Notes under the pieces: model-generated
Databases searched by the model: none
The model's input: only the letters and a program-made list of their open reading frames with translations
Told to the model about the DNA's origin: nothing
Origin: Knufia peltigerae
Lineage: Eukaryota; Ascomycota; Eurotiomycetes; Chaetothyriales; Trichomeriaceae
Direction of reading: 5' to 3'
Assembly: GCA_030247855.1 (NCBI GenBank)
Contig: JAPDRN010000044.1
Span: forward strand, 172,283 to 236,282
Length of the DNA stretch: 64,000 nucleotides
Part shown: one piece after another, positions 22,501 to 34,377 of the stretch
Position numbering within the stretch: position 1 is the first letter of the stretch
How the letters are laid out: each line of letters begins with the position of its first letter
Made by a program: the position numbers and the translations under genes

Positions 22501-24130
22501 CTAAAAAATAACTAGTAAACTCATGACAACACCGGCGACTGCAGCCCATGTGGACACAAGAGTACTTGACGCCGAATTCTGTTTGCCCGATGATGAGGAG
22601 CCTGTCTTTGAAGCACCGAGCTCGCTGGTTACGCTACCAAGGGCGAAAGTTGGAGAACTATTTGCACAAGTTAGCCGAGATGCCATCGATCCAAACAAGA
22701 TGTGGGACTTACCCTATAGGCACACGTGAAGTGGCAGTCGCTGAAGCTGCGGCAGTGGTCTTCGCTCCCGGCTGCTCAGCGCCACCGGCACTCGGCGTCG
22801 GTACATCTGTGAATGTGTTTGTCGAAGTCGCTCCGGGGATACCCGTTCCGCTGGAGAAGGCGACGATCTTCTCGGGTTCGGTCGAGTTGAGACGAGCCTG
22901 CGCAATGGCCATCATGTTGTTCTCGAGATCGTAGACAAAATACCCCGAACGCATGAACGAGTCGCCCAAGATGTAACCGAGTTCCTCGGTTTCCTCCAGT
23001 ATGAAAACAGGGCAGGCCGGGGTGCCATCTTCGTAAAACGTCGTGTCGGGTTGCCCGGGGCCAAGTAGTTCCGACAGTTGTACGTCGATCGAGGGGCCAC
23101 CTGGACCTCCAAAACTATATGTAATGTAGATGTTCGCGTCCCCATACACGCAAGGGACGGCCGGCACACCAAAGTAAGGGTCGTTGCTGGCCCCGAGCCC
23201 CGCGAGGATTGCATTGTAGACCGACTTCGGGAGCGTCTGGGAGACGGTGCCACTGTCGATGAGCGCGGACACGGCAAAGTCATCGTCGGTCAGTTTATGT
23301 GTCCCATTCGCGTCAGTCAGAGAGATTCCGGTCAAAGCAATCTCAAAGCGCGTGTAGTCCGAGAAATTGTCTGGCGTGGGAAGGATGGGGAGAGCCACGA
23401 GTTCGCCGGTGTACTTGCTAGAGTCCACGCCTCCAAACAGCACCGCACCCTCGCCACTTTGAAAGTCGTTCAGGTACAGGCTGTAGGCTTCTCGGTCGAT
23501 GGCGCCGGCCTTTACCAGCGCTCCGGGAAGGGTCGGTGGCGCCTTGTCTGCCTCGAATATGCCAGTCATCACACCCGACTGTAAGCTGGAGTACCCGACT
23601 CCGACAAGACCATGGCCGTCATTCTGGACAACGGGACCATCGACAGTGATCATGGCCAGGCCGAGCTGCATGACACCAGCCTCGATTGTGTCGTTGCCGA
23701 TGACCACAACATCGGTGAAGTAGTCGCCGCCGTCGGCGGTCCCATCTCCGTACGCTACTTCCCATTGCCACGGGATGGTGATTTCAGCCGTGGTCGATTT
23801 GTTGACATTGAACGCACCGCCTGGACAACTGGTGCGGTGGTGCCTGACGCAAGCGGTTGCATTCGCCGCAGGGACCCAAAGGTCACTGCTGCCCGTGTCG
23901 AGTTGGAGCTTGAACTTTTGAGGCGGTGTCCCAATGGTGAGATCCAACCAGTAAGCTGAACCTTGTATAGCCAGAGTGACGTCTTCTTCAAGTGTATCAG
24001 CCTGTCTGCGCGCCAACATACTCTTGCTTTGCTGCATCGGGTCCCTATGCAGATTCATCTTGACAAAACCGTCAGCGGCCAGCCCCATGGTCGCCAGACC
24101 GAGAACAGTCACCAGAGAGGATTTCATCAT
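22501..24130 (-). CDS. Pepsin-like aspartic protease, GPI-anchored (yapsin type)
   Basis: A secreted protease of about 524 residues. Exons in transcript order are 24130-22713 and 22657-22501; the 55-nt intron has a GGCTAACTT branch site. A signal peptide (SLVTVLGLATMGLAADG) is followed by a propeptide ending near MLARRQ. The two catalytic motifs are present, LQLDTGSSDLWVPA and SALIDSGTVSQT. Several N-glycosylation sequons are visible. The second exon adds a Ser-rich linker and a C-terminal hydrophobic stretch (STWAAVAGVVMSLLVIF) with no charged tail, the pattern of a GPI attachment signal. Without the spliced exon the protein would lack this anchor, so the intron decides surface retention against secretion. 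It probably processes or sheds cell-wall proteins. Confidence 0.94.
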
Positions 24131-25441
24131 GACTGTGATGTAACGATGAGAAATTCAAGATGATCGAGTATTGTCAGAACAGATTATAAAACAACAATGG
24201 AGGATTCAAGAGCTCTTGGGCAGACTCAATGTCGGGTTCTCATTTCGAAAAGACGCAAACGTTCAAAAGTATGAAAAACTCCCCTGAAGTCTAGTCCGAA
24301 CTTTGTGTATAGGTCGAGATAATTGCGGCAGTGAGATATTATGCTCTCTACTTATAGTAAATAGAAACGTTTGCAGGGGCGACAAGGATTCTTAGCTCAA
24401 CAATCCTTCGAGTCCTTTGGCAACTTTCGCCCAAAGTAAACAAAGATTTAGCGAGGCGAAACTCAATCTGAGGGCTAAAAGAATGATGTGCACACCGCTT
24501 GTACTGTAAGAGTCAGTGGCGCTCATGGACACAGATTCGGAGCTGACAAACAAATATATCGATGGTGGCTGTACTTGGCTAATAGTTTAGGGGCAACCAG
24601 ACGAGTCTCCCAGGGGTCTCGACGGGGGTCCATTGCGATCTCTCGCCCCGCTTGGACCCTATCAGGATCTGTGCCCAACCCCGGTTGCTGTGTCAGCCGA
24701 GTTTCGGTGCAGGTGGCACATGTTAGAGTCCAGCACGAGCCTCTTGCGGCTGAGTATGCAGCCGCTTACTGAAGGATCTGGAGAAGGATTCATCCTTTGA
24801 TCCTACAGATCAACTCCCCTCTTCAAAGGCATGGAGAAATTCCTAGACTGCCGTCCGAAGAATCAAATTGTTGGGTATCTCACTTTACAGATGGTCAGGC
24901 CCGCACAGCCTCACAAAATAAAAGAGGCTTTCCCACGAGTGGCTGAGTCTAGCATTCAGCAGCACCCAAGCTGGAGACTGTAAACTCGGGGTGAAGAAGC
25001 TGATGACGATTTGACTTATCTGCAGCACTCGGCGCAATCTAGAGTGATGATTTCTCTCCTTCCGGGGTCACTCGAAGCATGTATCTTCGGCGAATTTTCC
25101 CAAGGTATAGCCCCAAAGACATAATATGCTTGTATGTACGGAGTACTTGTAGAGAGGTTGAAGCTCGTCGCTTAAAAATTGGTCCGACGGATTTCGGCCA
25201 AACTTTGGGCCGATGAGACTGAACGTGTTTGCTTGGCATGAAGCAGGTCGATATTTGAAGAATCTACAGACAGAATGTAGAAGCCATTGATTGTCTTCGT
25301 CACATCATCCTTTGCAGACTTTTGTCAATACTTCCTGGCCATTTCGACATTCGCAAAGCAGGTGGGCCTCCCAGTGCTCCTGCCATGAAGTTGGTCGAAA
25401 AGAGCGTCGTTGCTTCATGGATGTGACTATGACTTGAGAAT
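24131..25441. promoter_or_regulatory. Divergent intergenic region, protease / zinc-cluster gene
   Basis: About 1.3 kb between head-to-head genes. It contains one exact copy of the GTACGGAGTAC 11-mer at 25136-25146 and a TATA-like run (minus strand) near 24186, about 55 bp before the protease start. No coding gene could be supported. Confidence 0.5.
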
Positions 25442-26475
25442 ATGGTACAGCCCAGATCCAGTGAATCCGGACCCAGCTCAGTCCCAAGAAGTACTTCCGC
25501 ATGTTATGCTTGTCGCGCGAGGAAGCAGAAGGTTGGTGAACCCAGCAAGAACCGCCGCAGTGGTTCCTCTCCATACTGACGCCTCCACAGTGTGACGGAC
25601 AAAGGTTCGTCAAACAGTACCTTGACAGCGATGGCTGCCATCATTAGTCGTAACACGCTATGCTGGTGATGGCTGACAATGATCTGTGGTCCAGACCTAC
25701 CTGCAGCAGATGTCGAAGTCTTTCGCAAACATGTGTATGGCCGAGGAAACAAAAGAGGTCCGTCGTCCCAGATGCATCCGGTGCTGTTGTACCCAGAGCT
25801 GTTTACGTGTCTCGGTATCCTGCGTTGACTAGCCACTTGTTTGGGCTCTGACAAGTCATCGACAGAGGTCCTGCCAAGGGCTACATTGAAGCACTCGAAA
25901 CCCGTCTGAAGGAGACAGAGCGCTTGCTGTGGCGAATGCTCTCGACCTCCAACGCCAATCTCGAAAAATTGTCAGAGGCATTCACCGCAGAACTCGATCA
26001 CCGAATTCCAGCAAGCCTTACGATCAGCACCCTAAGTACGACAGAGGAGAAAAAGTCTGCCATCTCCTACTGGGAACAATTTCCTCTGCAAACTCCGGAA
26101 GACGTGATCTTGTGGAAGCAAGATTTGGATTCGCTTTCTGGGGTCGCAGCCACAGGCTCGAGTACTGTGGTAGATAGCGCTTCATTTGAGCGGCTAGAGG
26201 TAGCATCCCCGAGTGATCCGAGTCCGTTTGGGGACAGCTTTAGCGGCGACCCGTCACCGATCCAAGACGCACGCCATGAAGCCGCAGAAACCATCCCAGG
26301 CCGTGATGGTATGCCGTTGGCTCCAGAAAACCGGTCGGTCGGTCGGTCTGCCACTTCACAGGCTCCAGAAACTGTAGGAGACATATTGCGTCGCTCCTCA
26401 TCGAGGCCACATCGAAACAGCACAGCCGCAAAATTTGGCTTGTCTCAAGAATTTGAGGATACATTTCTGTGGTAA
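25442..26475 (+). CDS. Short Zn2Cys6 protein: zinc cluster plus linker, no middle homology region
   Basis: A predicted DNA-binding protein of about 258 residues rebuilt from four exons: 25442-25531, 25591-25604 (14 nt), 25695-25757 and 25866-26475. Joining them yields a perfect cluster: ACYACRARKQK, CDGQRPTCSRC, RSLSQTCVWPRKQKR, with C-x2-C-x6-C-x6-C-x2-C-x6-C spacing. Next comes GPAKGYIEALETRLKETE, the coiled-coil linker common to full-length fungal C6 activators, then AISYWEQFPLQTPED and a Ser/Pro-rich tail ending DTFLW. The ATG follows an in-frame stop at 25430. There is no Fungal_trans domain. The converging gene 57 bp away has that domain but no zinc cluster. It may be a complete short family member, a repressor-like product, or half of a split gene. 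The exon model is strong but unproven by RNA. Confidence 0.8.
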
Positions 26476-26532
26476 TTGCAACCTACTTTGGACTCCCTCA
26501 AGCCAGTGCGCTTTTCAGATCGGAGGGCATGT

Positions 26533-28818
26533 TCACGGCATTTCATAGTCCCCTCTCTGCTGGTGCCTTTGACTGCTCGAGGCACCCAGGTCGTTTACGT
26601 ACCCGGTCCCATTAGCCATTGCCTCCCAACCAATGTTGCCAAATGCACCTGGATTGACATATAAGTCATCCAGTATTGGCAAGCGAAATAGCTCCGGATT
26701 TTCGAAGTTTGCGAGCGTGGGGGTTCCAGCAGTGAATTGAGGTGCCATGTACTCTAAATTTGTAAGAGAGACTCCGTCGTCAAATACAGGCCATCCTCCC
26801 AAATCTGGATTGAAGTCGTGCGTTTGGTCAGCTCTCTGGGTTGAAGGAGCATTCGCATCGCCTTGACGGCCGCCCGAAGGATACTCGAGGTCGTCTCCTT
26901 GGAAATCTGCTCTTTTCCGTTTCCGGGAATGTGCAGCTGCGTCGGAAGGACTATTTTCATCAACAACGGACATGTTGTCCTTCGTGGTGGTCGGAGGTTT
27001 AGCAAAGAATTTTGCTGTTAGGCCGCCCTGGGATCGGCCCAGAACACCGTCGGTATACTGCTGTTTCAGAGTTGCCAGCATGCTTCTTAATGCCTCTGCG
27101 CAATGTCTTGCATTGTTCCACCTTCTGTCCATGGCCGCAATCTGCTCAATGCAATCTTCAATCTCCCTATGTGAAGTCATTAGCTGCGGTGGGATGACGA
27201 GCCATGTGTGATTATCTCACCTTTGTGCCTTGTTGAACGGGTAGAGTCTCAACGTGCACGCAAACGACAGCACCAGCCCAGCCATCCAGCTTACAGATAG
27301 CATCCCAGGCCAAGACACTGACAGATTCCGTTCAGCTTGATGGCGCAGGGTGGTAATTATCTGGCGGCTAGCCGTGACACAGGTTTGTAGGCTCGACCTG
27401 AATTCTAAAGTCCTGGGGGAGAGCGACAGAAAAGGGCGATTGATAAGGAGCAGCAATTGGTTGTAGAGGGTGATGAAAAAGAAGGTGAATGTTGAAGAAA
27501 GCTCCATCTTTCCTCCTGTATATTCGTCCTGTAAGCTGGCAGGCAACCCGTTCCACCAGGAATGCACTTCGGACTGTAGTTCCACCATGTCTTCGCTTTG
27601 AATCTTGCGGTTTTGAAGTGATTTGTGGAATAGTTCCAATGCCTGTCCGGTCAATCGACAGTAAAGAACGTAACTAGCCAAAATCTCCGAACTAGTATTT
27701 CGTTCTTCGTCACCAGCGTGCTCTCGTGGCCCATGAAATCTAGCTGGTTCGGCGGTTCTAGTAGTTGCCCTTGCTGAAGAGGTGACATCTGTTGCGTTGG
27801 CCGGTCCGGCCGACTGTTCTCTGGGAAGGTGAGCCAAAACTTCGTTCTCCTCAGCATGGCCTCCCGAAGGCATTTTTTGTTGATTTGACTTGACAGGTTG
27901 GTGCAGTTCTGCTGTGCCAGGAATACAGACATCGAGATCCGAATCTTGAAATCCTAGCGGGTGACCCAGGGCTTGACTGAGATACCTGTCCAGTACATAA
28001 GCACTCCAGAAAACTCGTTTTCGCAAATCACATTCCTGGGGGTCGAGCTGTGGATAGCGATACGGGCAACGATGCAGGCCGGCATGATACATGATCCTAG
28101 CCAGTGTTCCACCTACGGTTGATGCAGTTCGGAGGGCCATGGTGGAGACAAGGTATAGCTGCGCAGCGAGCAAAGCTTGAATTGTTTGAATGTCGTGATT
28201 GTTGGCGACATAGCCCAGGAGAGAAAGTAGTTTGCTCGAGGACTCGATCCGAGACTCGGACGGTAGATACTGACCCCGGTTATCAAGGTCAGCTATGTTG
28301 AAAACGCATTGGCATATGATGGCTTTGCACAAACGAGCTCTCAGGCTGTCTTTGGTGGAAGAACGTGGCTCGTCGATTTCGTATAAGGCCGAAATCGATT
28401 CAAGGAGTGTTGGACCGTGAAGGAATGGGAACAAAGGGTGCCAGTTGCGCAGATACAGCATCAGTAGCTCTTTGGCGGTTTGCTGGCTTGGGGCAACACC
28501 CAATCTGTGACCCTTGATACCATAGGATCTTGCTGGAGCTTCCGTATTCTCGCGTTCGAGGTGGATTTTCATGGCAACATTCTCATCCTCCGTCTGCAAT
28601 GGAGTTTCGGGATCGACAAGACGGCTGTCCACCGATCCTGGATCATGATGCAATGTCTGAGATTCGGCATCGTTTGAGCTGGAGGCTGACTGGGCAAATG
28701 CACGAAAGACGGTGTTTACGAAAAACACGCCACTTGCACTACCGATAAATTCAGTCTTTTGCGGTGATGATGCTGTGAAAGACCCAATCTCGATTGGCGC
28801 AATAGATTTGGAAGGCAT
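26533..28818 (-). CDS. Fungal_trans (middle homology region) protein lacking a zinc cluster
   Basis: A protein of about 743 residues. Exons in transcript order are 28818-27221 and 27166-26533 (54-nt intron, AG|G junction). The N terminus reads EFIGSASGVFFVNTVFRAF, a block that in full-length C6 activators lies just before the regulatory domain. The Fungal_trans core follows with LYLRNWHPLFPFLHGPTL, ALLAAQLYLVS and RKRVFWSAYVLDRYL, then LGHPLGFQDSDLDVCIPG. The second exon carries a helix, a basic HSRKRKRAD patch and a low-complexity tail. No Cys6 cluster is seen in this gene or in the 0.8 kb upstream on this strand that I read. It may act as a DNA-binding-free partner. It converges with the zinc-cluster-only gene. 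Confidence 0.88.
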
Positions 28819-30435
28819 TGGGGCCAGATGAGAGACTTCATGCTGCGAGACAAAGATTTCTGTAAAGTGCTCGCATTACAAGGTGAGGTTTGAGAGGGCG
28901 TAAAGAACTCTTGTTTGATGTACTCAGCACGAATGCAATAGCTTCCAGGTTCAAAATGTTAGAAAAGGTAAGCGGCATTTTAAGCGGCCGGCCACTGACC
29001 TAAGCAGCCTGGCCACTGTCTCTGGGGAGCTTACGGGGCTGACTAGGCCCGAATTAACTATTTTCTAGGTGTCGTAGGCTTGATCACCCGCCATAGCTCA
29101 CCCGATCCCACCGCTAAAACTGAGCAGACGTCCAGGCTCTCCAGGCTTAAAACTTAACTGATCAAACTACGTCGGATAATTTATTGGCCGTTCACTCCGT
29201 GCAGACAGCCATACAATAGCGCTGGTGTAATGATCTCATATCTGTATGAGCATGAATATGAGAAAGTACTCCGTCCAGATCGTACGACTTCTCGCAAACA
29301 TCAACCTTGTTCTGGCCAAAGTTGACCGTGTCCTTGGTCCTTTTGACCTCTCCCATAATAGTGCTTCACCGTTTGTCAGTACAGTGGAGCATATGGAGGT
29401 AGGGCACTCTCCCCGCATTGCAACTTTCCGGGGAACTCGTTCTCGTTTTCGCTCTCGTAATCCGTACTGCAACCTCAGGTCTCCCACCCGCAAAGCACCA
29501 GGCCACTTCCAGTTTCTTTCCGGATGGCCGATGGAATTTCGCCTTGATCGGGCAAGATCTGTGCCCCAGCCTCGCCAGAGATCCATGATAAAGATATGCA
29601 GTCTGCGGTTTCAGTGCGGAGCATGATTGTCCGCACCGCTTCGGGTCTTATCACCTCGAACATCTCAGACTGTCTAGCGAGATCGTCACGCGCCCATCTG
29701 GAGTCAGTCAATGCATATGACCCTACTCACCTAGGAAGTGGCTTCTGACTAACAGAATAACCCCTTGGGGCTACAAGAAACTCCTTGAAGAGTACCAAGA
29801 AGTCCTACCTCCGAGATCCAGTTATGCTGTGAGTGCAGGACATGGAGCTGATGAAATATTGACAGTGTCTGCAGAGTATCATCCCGGTCCTATTCAATTG
29901 CAGGGTCATTTTCATCGGAATGTTTATATAGTCATTGGTCAAGCCTGATTCAGCGCACTGTTTGTACTACAGGTAGATGGGCATTGACCCGTAGGTACTT
30001 GCAAAATCCGCCCACAAATGGAGCCGCTGTGACGATCCGCTCCTCAGCCTCAAGACAAAAGGCCTTTCTTCGAATTGCAATCATGCGGCAGTCAGCAGTA
30101 TCTCTGTTGGGGCTCTAGTATAGTGGCTTCGATCTCCCCACATACGCGCAGACCCTTGGAAATCTTTGCATGCCACCTGGCAATGTCTACCTACCCTTCT
30201 GGCCCGATCATAATCAGGCTACGCTTTACCTGAACAGTCCCGGAGAGCTGCCATCCGACCCAGATCAGGCGAATAACCGCTCTGATCCAAGGCGGATCTC
30301 AAAATGAGCTTTTGAACACAGAGCTCTTGGACAATATAACTCCACCAAGATTCCTTCCGACACCTGTTTTCCAAGTCCTTGTAGCACCATTTCACTCCGT
30401 TGCAGGCACTATTTCTACCGAACCAGACCAAAACG
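28819..30435. promoter_or_regulatory. Divergent intergenic region, regulator / sugar permease
   Basis: About 1.6 kb. Two mid-length overlapping open frames (29236-29586 minus and 29246-29626 plus) have no recognisable content. A minus-strand zinc cluster that would complete the downstream regulator was looked for and not found. It presumably carries both promoters. Confidence 0.5.
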
Positions 30436-32357
30436 ATGGATCTTGATGTACGTATGTCCCTCATGTGTCATGTGACCCGGCTGACTTTTGTTCCCAGGAG
30501 AAAGGCGATGCTCGCGAAGTCACGGACCCTCCAGCCGTGATCCAGGAAAAAGAGATCAATGTCGCCAACGTCGATTTCGCAACGGCACTTGCGGAGAACC
30601 CGCCTAACCCATGGGGTCGAGGCCACCTTGCCCTTTATGGGTGCTGCCTCATTGTTTATCTATGTTCCACCATGAACGGTGAGTCCTCGTCTCACATACG
30701 AAGTCTACGGTGACTTTTTCCCTGACATTGACAGGATACGATGGCTCGCTCATGGGCAGTATCAACTCGGTCCCGAAATACCTCTCTTACTACAACGTGT
30801 CGGAAAATGAACAAGCCGGGACTGGAATTGTATTTGCCATTTTCCAGGTCGGTCAAATGACAGGAGCATTCTTCGTTTGGTTGGCGGACTGGAAGGGCAG
30901 AAAACTCCCAATATTCCTAGGATGTCTAGGAGTCATTGTTGGCACAATTGTCACAGCAACAGCGAAGTCGAGTGAGTTCTCTCTTTCTCCCTCTCTCTCC
31001 CCAAAAAATACTGACCACCATCAGTGTCCGTCTTCATCGGCGGCAGGTTCCTGCTCTCTTTCTTTTGTACATGGGCAACCACCGCTGCACCCATGTACGT
31101 GGTGGAGATCGCACCACCATTGTACCGCGGCACCGTGTCAGGTCTGTACAACACTCTATGGTACATGGGCTCGATTATTGCGACATTCGGTGGGCATCCT
31201 CGCCCCTCTGGGAATTGCAAGCCGGAAGCATACTGACATTGAATTAGCCGTGTACGGCACGCACATCCACTTTACCTCGAACCTCAGCTGGCGTTTACCC
31301 TTGTGGCTACAAATGCTTTGCCCTGGGATCGTCTGCATGACGGTCTGGCTCATTCCAGAATCGCCTCGGTTCCTCGTAGCCAACGATCGCGTGGACGAAG
31401 CGAGGCAGTTCATCATCAAGTACCATGCAAATGGAGACCCTTCCCACCCTATCATCAATTTCGAGCTCAATGAGATCCAGGCGAACCTGAGAGACGTGCC
31501 CTTGATATCGTGGAGCAACTTCTTCGATATACGTATCTTGGTCAAGTCTCGGTCACGGCGATACCGCAGCATGTTGAACTTTGCATGGAGTTGGTTTGGC
31601 CAATTTTCTGGCAACAAGTAAGAAATGCACTTTAACTCCCTTGCGCCTTGTGTCTTGCCCCCATGGATGCCCGACTGATAGATCACCTCGCAGTGTTATC
31701 TCGTACTACCTTCCTCTACTTCTCACCAACGTCGGTATCACCGACACCAACACGGTCCTCCTGCTCAACGCAATCTACGCGCTGACGGGATGGATCGCGG
31801 CGGCAACAGGTGCCCGGTTCCACGACATCATCGGTCGGCGAAAGATGATGCTCGGCTCGACCTTCGGCATGGTCATTTGTCTCGCCATCACAGCCGGCAC
31901 GGCAGCGGGCTACGTCAACACCGGGTCCCAGGCGTCCTCCAAGGCCAGCATCGCCTTCATCTACATCTTTGGAGTCACCTTCGCCTTTGCCTACACGAGC
32001 ATGCAGCCAATCTACCCGGCCGAGGTCATGTCGAACGAGATGAGAGCCAAGGGGATGTTTCTGTTCCAGATCACCGCCGGTCTAGCTTCCTTTGTAAACA
32101 CCTTTGCTGCTCCGGTCGCTCTGAAGAATATCAGGTACTGGTTCTACGTCTTCTTTGTCTTCTGGGACTGCTTTGAGTTTTTGATCATCTACTTCTTCTT
32201 CGTGGAGACCAAGGGTAGGACTCTGGAAGAGCTGGACGAAGTCTTTGAGGCGACAAACCCGCGCAAAGCAAGTACAAAGCAGGTTCTTGTCCGACGGCGA
32301 GAAATTGTCGACCACAAGGGCGAACGCCATTTGTCGACAGTGGAAATGGGTCATTAG
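30436..32357 (+). CDS. MFS sugar transporter
   Basis: A proton-coupled sugar permease of about 542 residues with six exons: 30436-30447 (12 nt, Met-Asp-Leu-Asp), 30498-30678, 30735-30971, 31025-31189, 31248-31617 and 31694-32357. All phases close. Family motifs are YDGSLMGSINSVPKYL in segment 1, DWKGRKLP after segment 2, IPESPRFLVANDR before the central loop, and FVETKGRTLEELDEVFEA at the C terminus. GQFSGNNVISYYLP marks segment 7, a substrate-contact region. The sequence resembles the fungal lactose/hexose permease group. The tiny first exon is supported by a good GTACGT donor and a CCCAG acceptor; without it no in-frame ATG lies near. Sugar specificity is unknown. Confidence 0.93.
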
Positions 32358-32495
32358 GGGGCGGCAGCACATGGTCATTCGTTGATAGGTTTCAAGGGTT
32401 GGAGGCCAGGCAACCATGAGAATTGCGAATGTACCTGAATTGTTTGTGAGAAAATACCGAATGTCATTTTTCTATTTAGCAAGGCAATGCCTGGC

Positions 32496-34377
32496 CTAAC
32501 CATCCAGTAGCGGATTAGTCTCCGGATACAAACCTTCCTCGCTGTCTTCGGGGCCGCAAGGAGCAGCATGTATTTGCCAATACTTCCACATGTCATTCGA
32601 AGGCTTTCCCTTTTCAAAGCTTCCTCCCTCTGGCAAGTTGTACTCGGGGTGGGTGACACATTCAGACAAGATGCCCCTTTTCACCCCAGACATTTGATAC
32701 TGCAGAAACATTTCCGAGACTTTGACATACTGTCGTACACCCTCGTGGGCATCGATGCTCGACCCCGTCGCCCAGTTGAGAAGGAGAGGCTCGATCAAAG
32801 GAGCGTCCGTGACCGAAGGGTGGCTTGTGCCGACTGTGCAAAAAGTTAGCATAGTATTTACGAGTGGTGGTGGCACGGGGTAGAGGGAGGAGTCGGATGT
32901 AAAATCTCGTCCACGCACGTGAAGTCATAAACCATGCCGCTTTGCCCCTTTCCAAAACACCTAGAACCACATCCTTGACTACGTCAAAGTGTGCTCGGCC
33001 GTAGAATATCGAATGCCTGCTAGACCACGAGTTGGAGTGGATGACCAGTGTTGAGACATTGACGTCGTAATTCAAAGGTCCGCTTTGTTTGCCACTGCAA
33101 GATAGTCAGTATGCCAAGTACCCAATATCTCAAGATATGAAAGCTTCTGCCTACGGATCAAGGACGACGGCGCTCTGAAACGGAAGATGTTTCGAGGGTC
33201 CGTCTTTCAAGGTTTGCAACTACAGAAATGGGTGTCAGCACAGCGCAGACAGTTGCTTTTCGATTGAGATCATCTCAACTCACCGCCAATGTGGCTCCGA
33301 AAGAATGACCACCAATTGTGGCATTATTGATCGCCAGGCGATCTCGCCAGTGCTTGAGGTGCTGGCCCTCACCGCGAGAGTTTTGGCCAAAGACTTGATC
33401 TCCATGGCCGGCGTTGATGTGCTTCAGCACTCGCACGGTCTCCTCGACCTCGGCTTGACGGAAATCAAGCTGCGCTTGCTTGAAAGTATCGGCGTCGAGC
33501 CCGGCGTCATGGCTAAGCGAACACAATGTCAGCACATGTGTGTCGATGGAAAAGCTTAGCCAGAGTAAAACTCACTGCAGGTCGCGGTGGCTGAAGTGAA
33601 GCAAGGTTCTGTGACGACCTGCCGGATTCATGATCACCGTTCCTGGTCCACTGCCGTCTCGATGTTCGATCGCGGCCACGACATGTCCTCGACTGGCAAG
33701 CTCTCCACAGTATTGCGTATACTGGGTCCGCGAGCTAGCCATGCCATGAGAGAACACCAGCACAGGAAACCCGTCATCGGCTTCGACTGAAGAAGTGCCC
33801 GCCGGAGTCTGAAGGACGGCAGGGCCATGGTGGAGCGGGACATCGACGTGTGCTGGGATCTTGACACTGCCGGCCAAGGTCCATAGACCAAACGTCATGA
33901 TCGAGTTGGTGACGAAGTTACTGATCCTAGCAAAGCGAGCATATCCAGCTCCGACGATGCCCAGTGGCCGGGGAATCCAGAGATGGTGCGGCTTCGACGA
34001 TCTCGCACCTTCTACCGACGGGTAGTAGAGGGTGAAAAGCACAGTTTCAACCTATAACATATTCAGCTTTCCTTCAAGAATACAGGATGATGGATCTTGA
34101 GTTTGCCCTGACTAACCTGGAAAGCAGGATGGTGTCCTTCCTTGAGCGTGGCATCGTTGATCCTCCTCGGGTCGCAAGGTGCTTCGAGATCGATGGTTCC
34201 GACTTGATATGGCCCAGTGTATGCGGGTAGATTGGACGAAAGCAAGGGTCGCGCGAATAGTAAATTATAGACAGCATAAGTGGCAATGCTGAAGGACAAA
34301 AGATACCTCCACGTCCAGCGAGGACGAAGAATTGGCGGGAGTCGCAAAACCATGCGATTCCATACCATGGAGCCCAT
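32496..34377 (-). CDS. PAF-acetylhydrolase-like phospholipase (alpha/beta hydrolase)
   Basis: A lipase-like protein of about 514 residues. Exons in transcript order are 34377-34117, 34051-33576, 33512-33284, 33219-33155, 33094-32919 and 32833-32496; phases close exactly. A membrane anchor or signal segment (YLLSFSIATYAVYNLLFA) lies near the N terminus. The core carries FPVLVFSHGMASSRTQY (oxyanion strand), VVAAIEHRDGSGPG and the nucleophile elbow GGHSFGATLA. The candidate acid is Asp in AVVLDPG, and the catalytic His is in LGTSHPSVTDAP, the block typical of plasma/type II PAF-acetylhydrolases. It probably releases short or oxidised acyl chains from phospholipids. The long 3' extension (CR beyond DAPLIEP) is common in fungal members. 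Confidence 0.9.

Noticed and set aside
29236..29711. Possible upstream exon with a zinc cluster for the regulator at 26533-28818
   Set aside because: Minus-strand frames here have no C-x2-C-x6-C pattern and no splice sites joining to the start at 28818.
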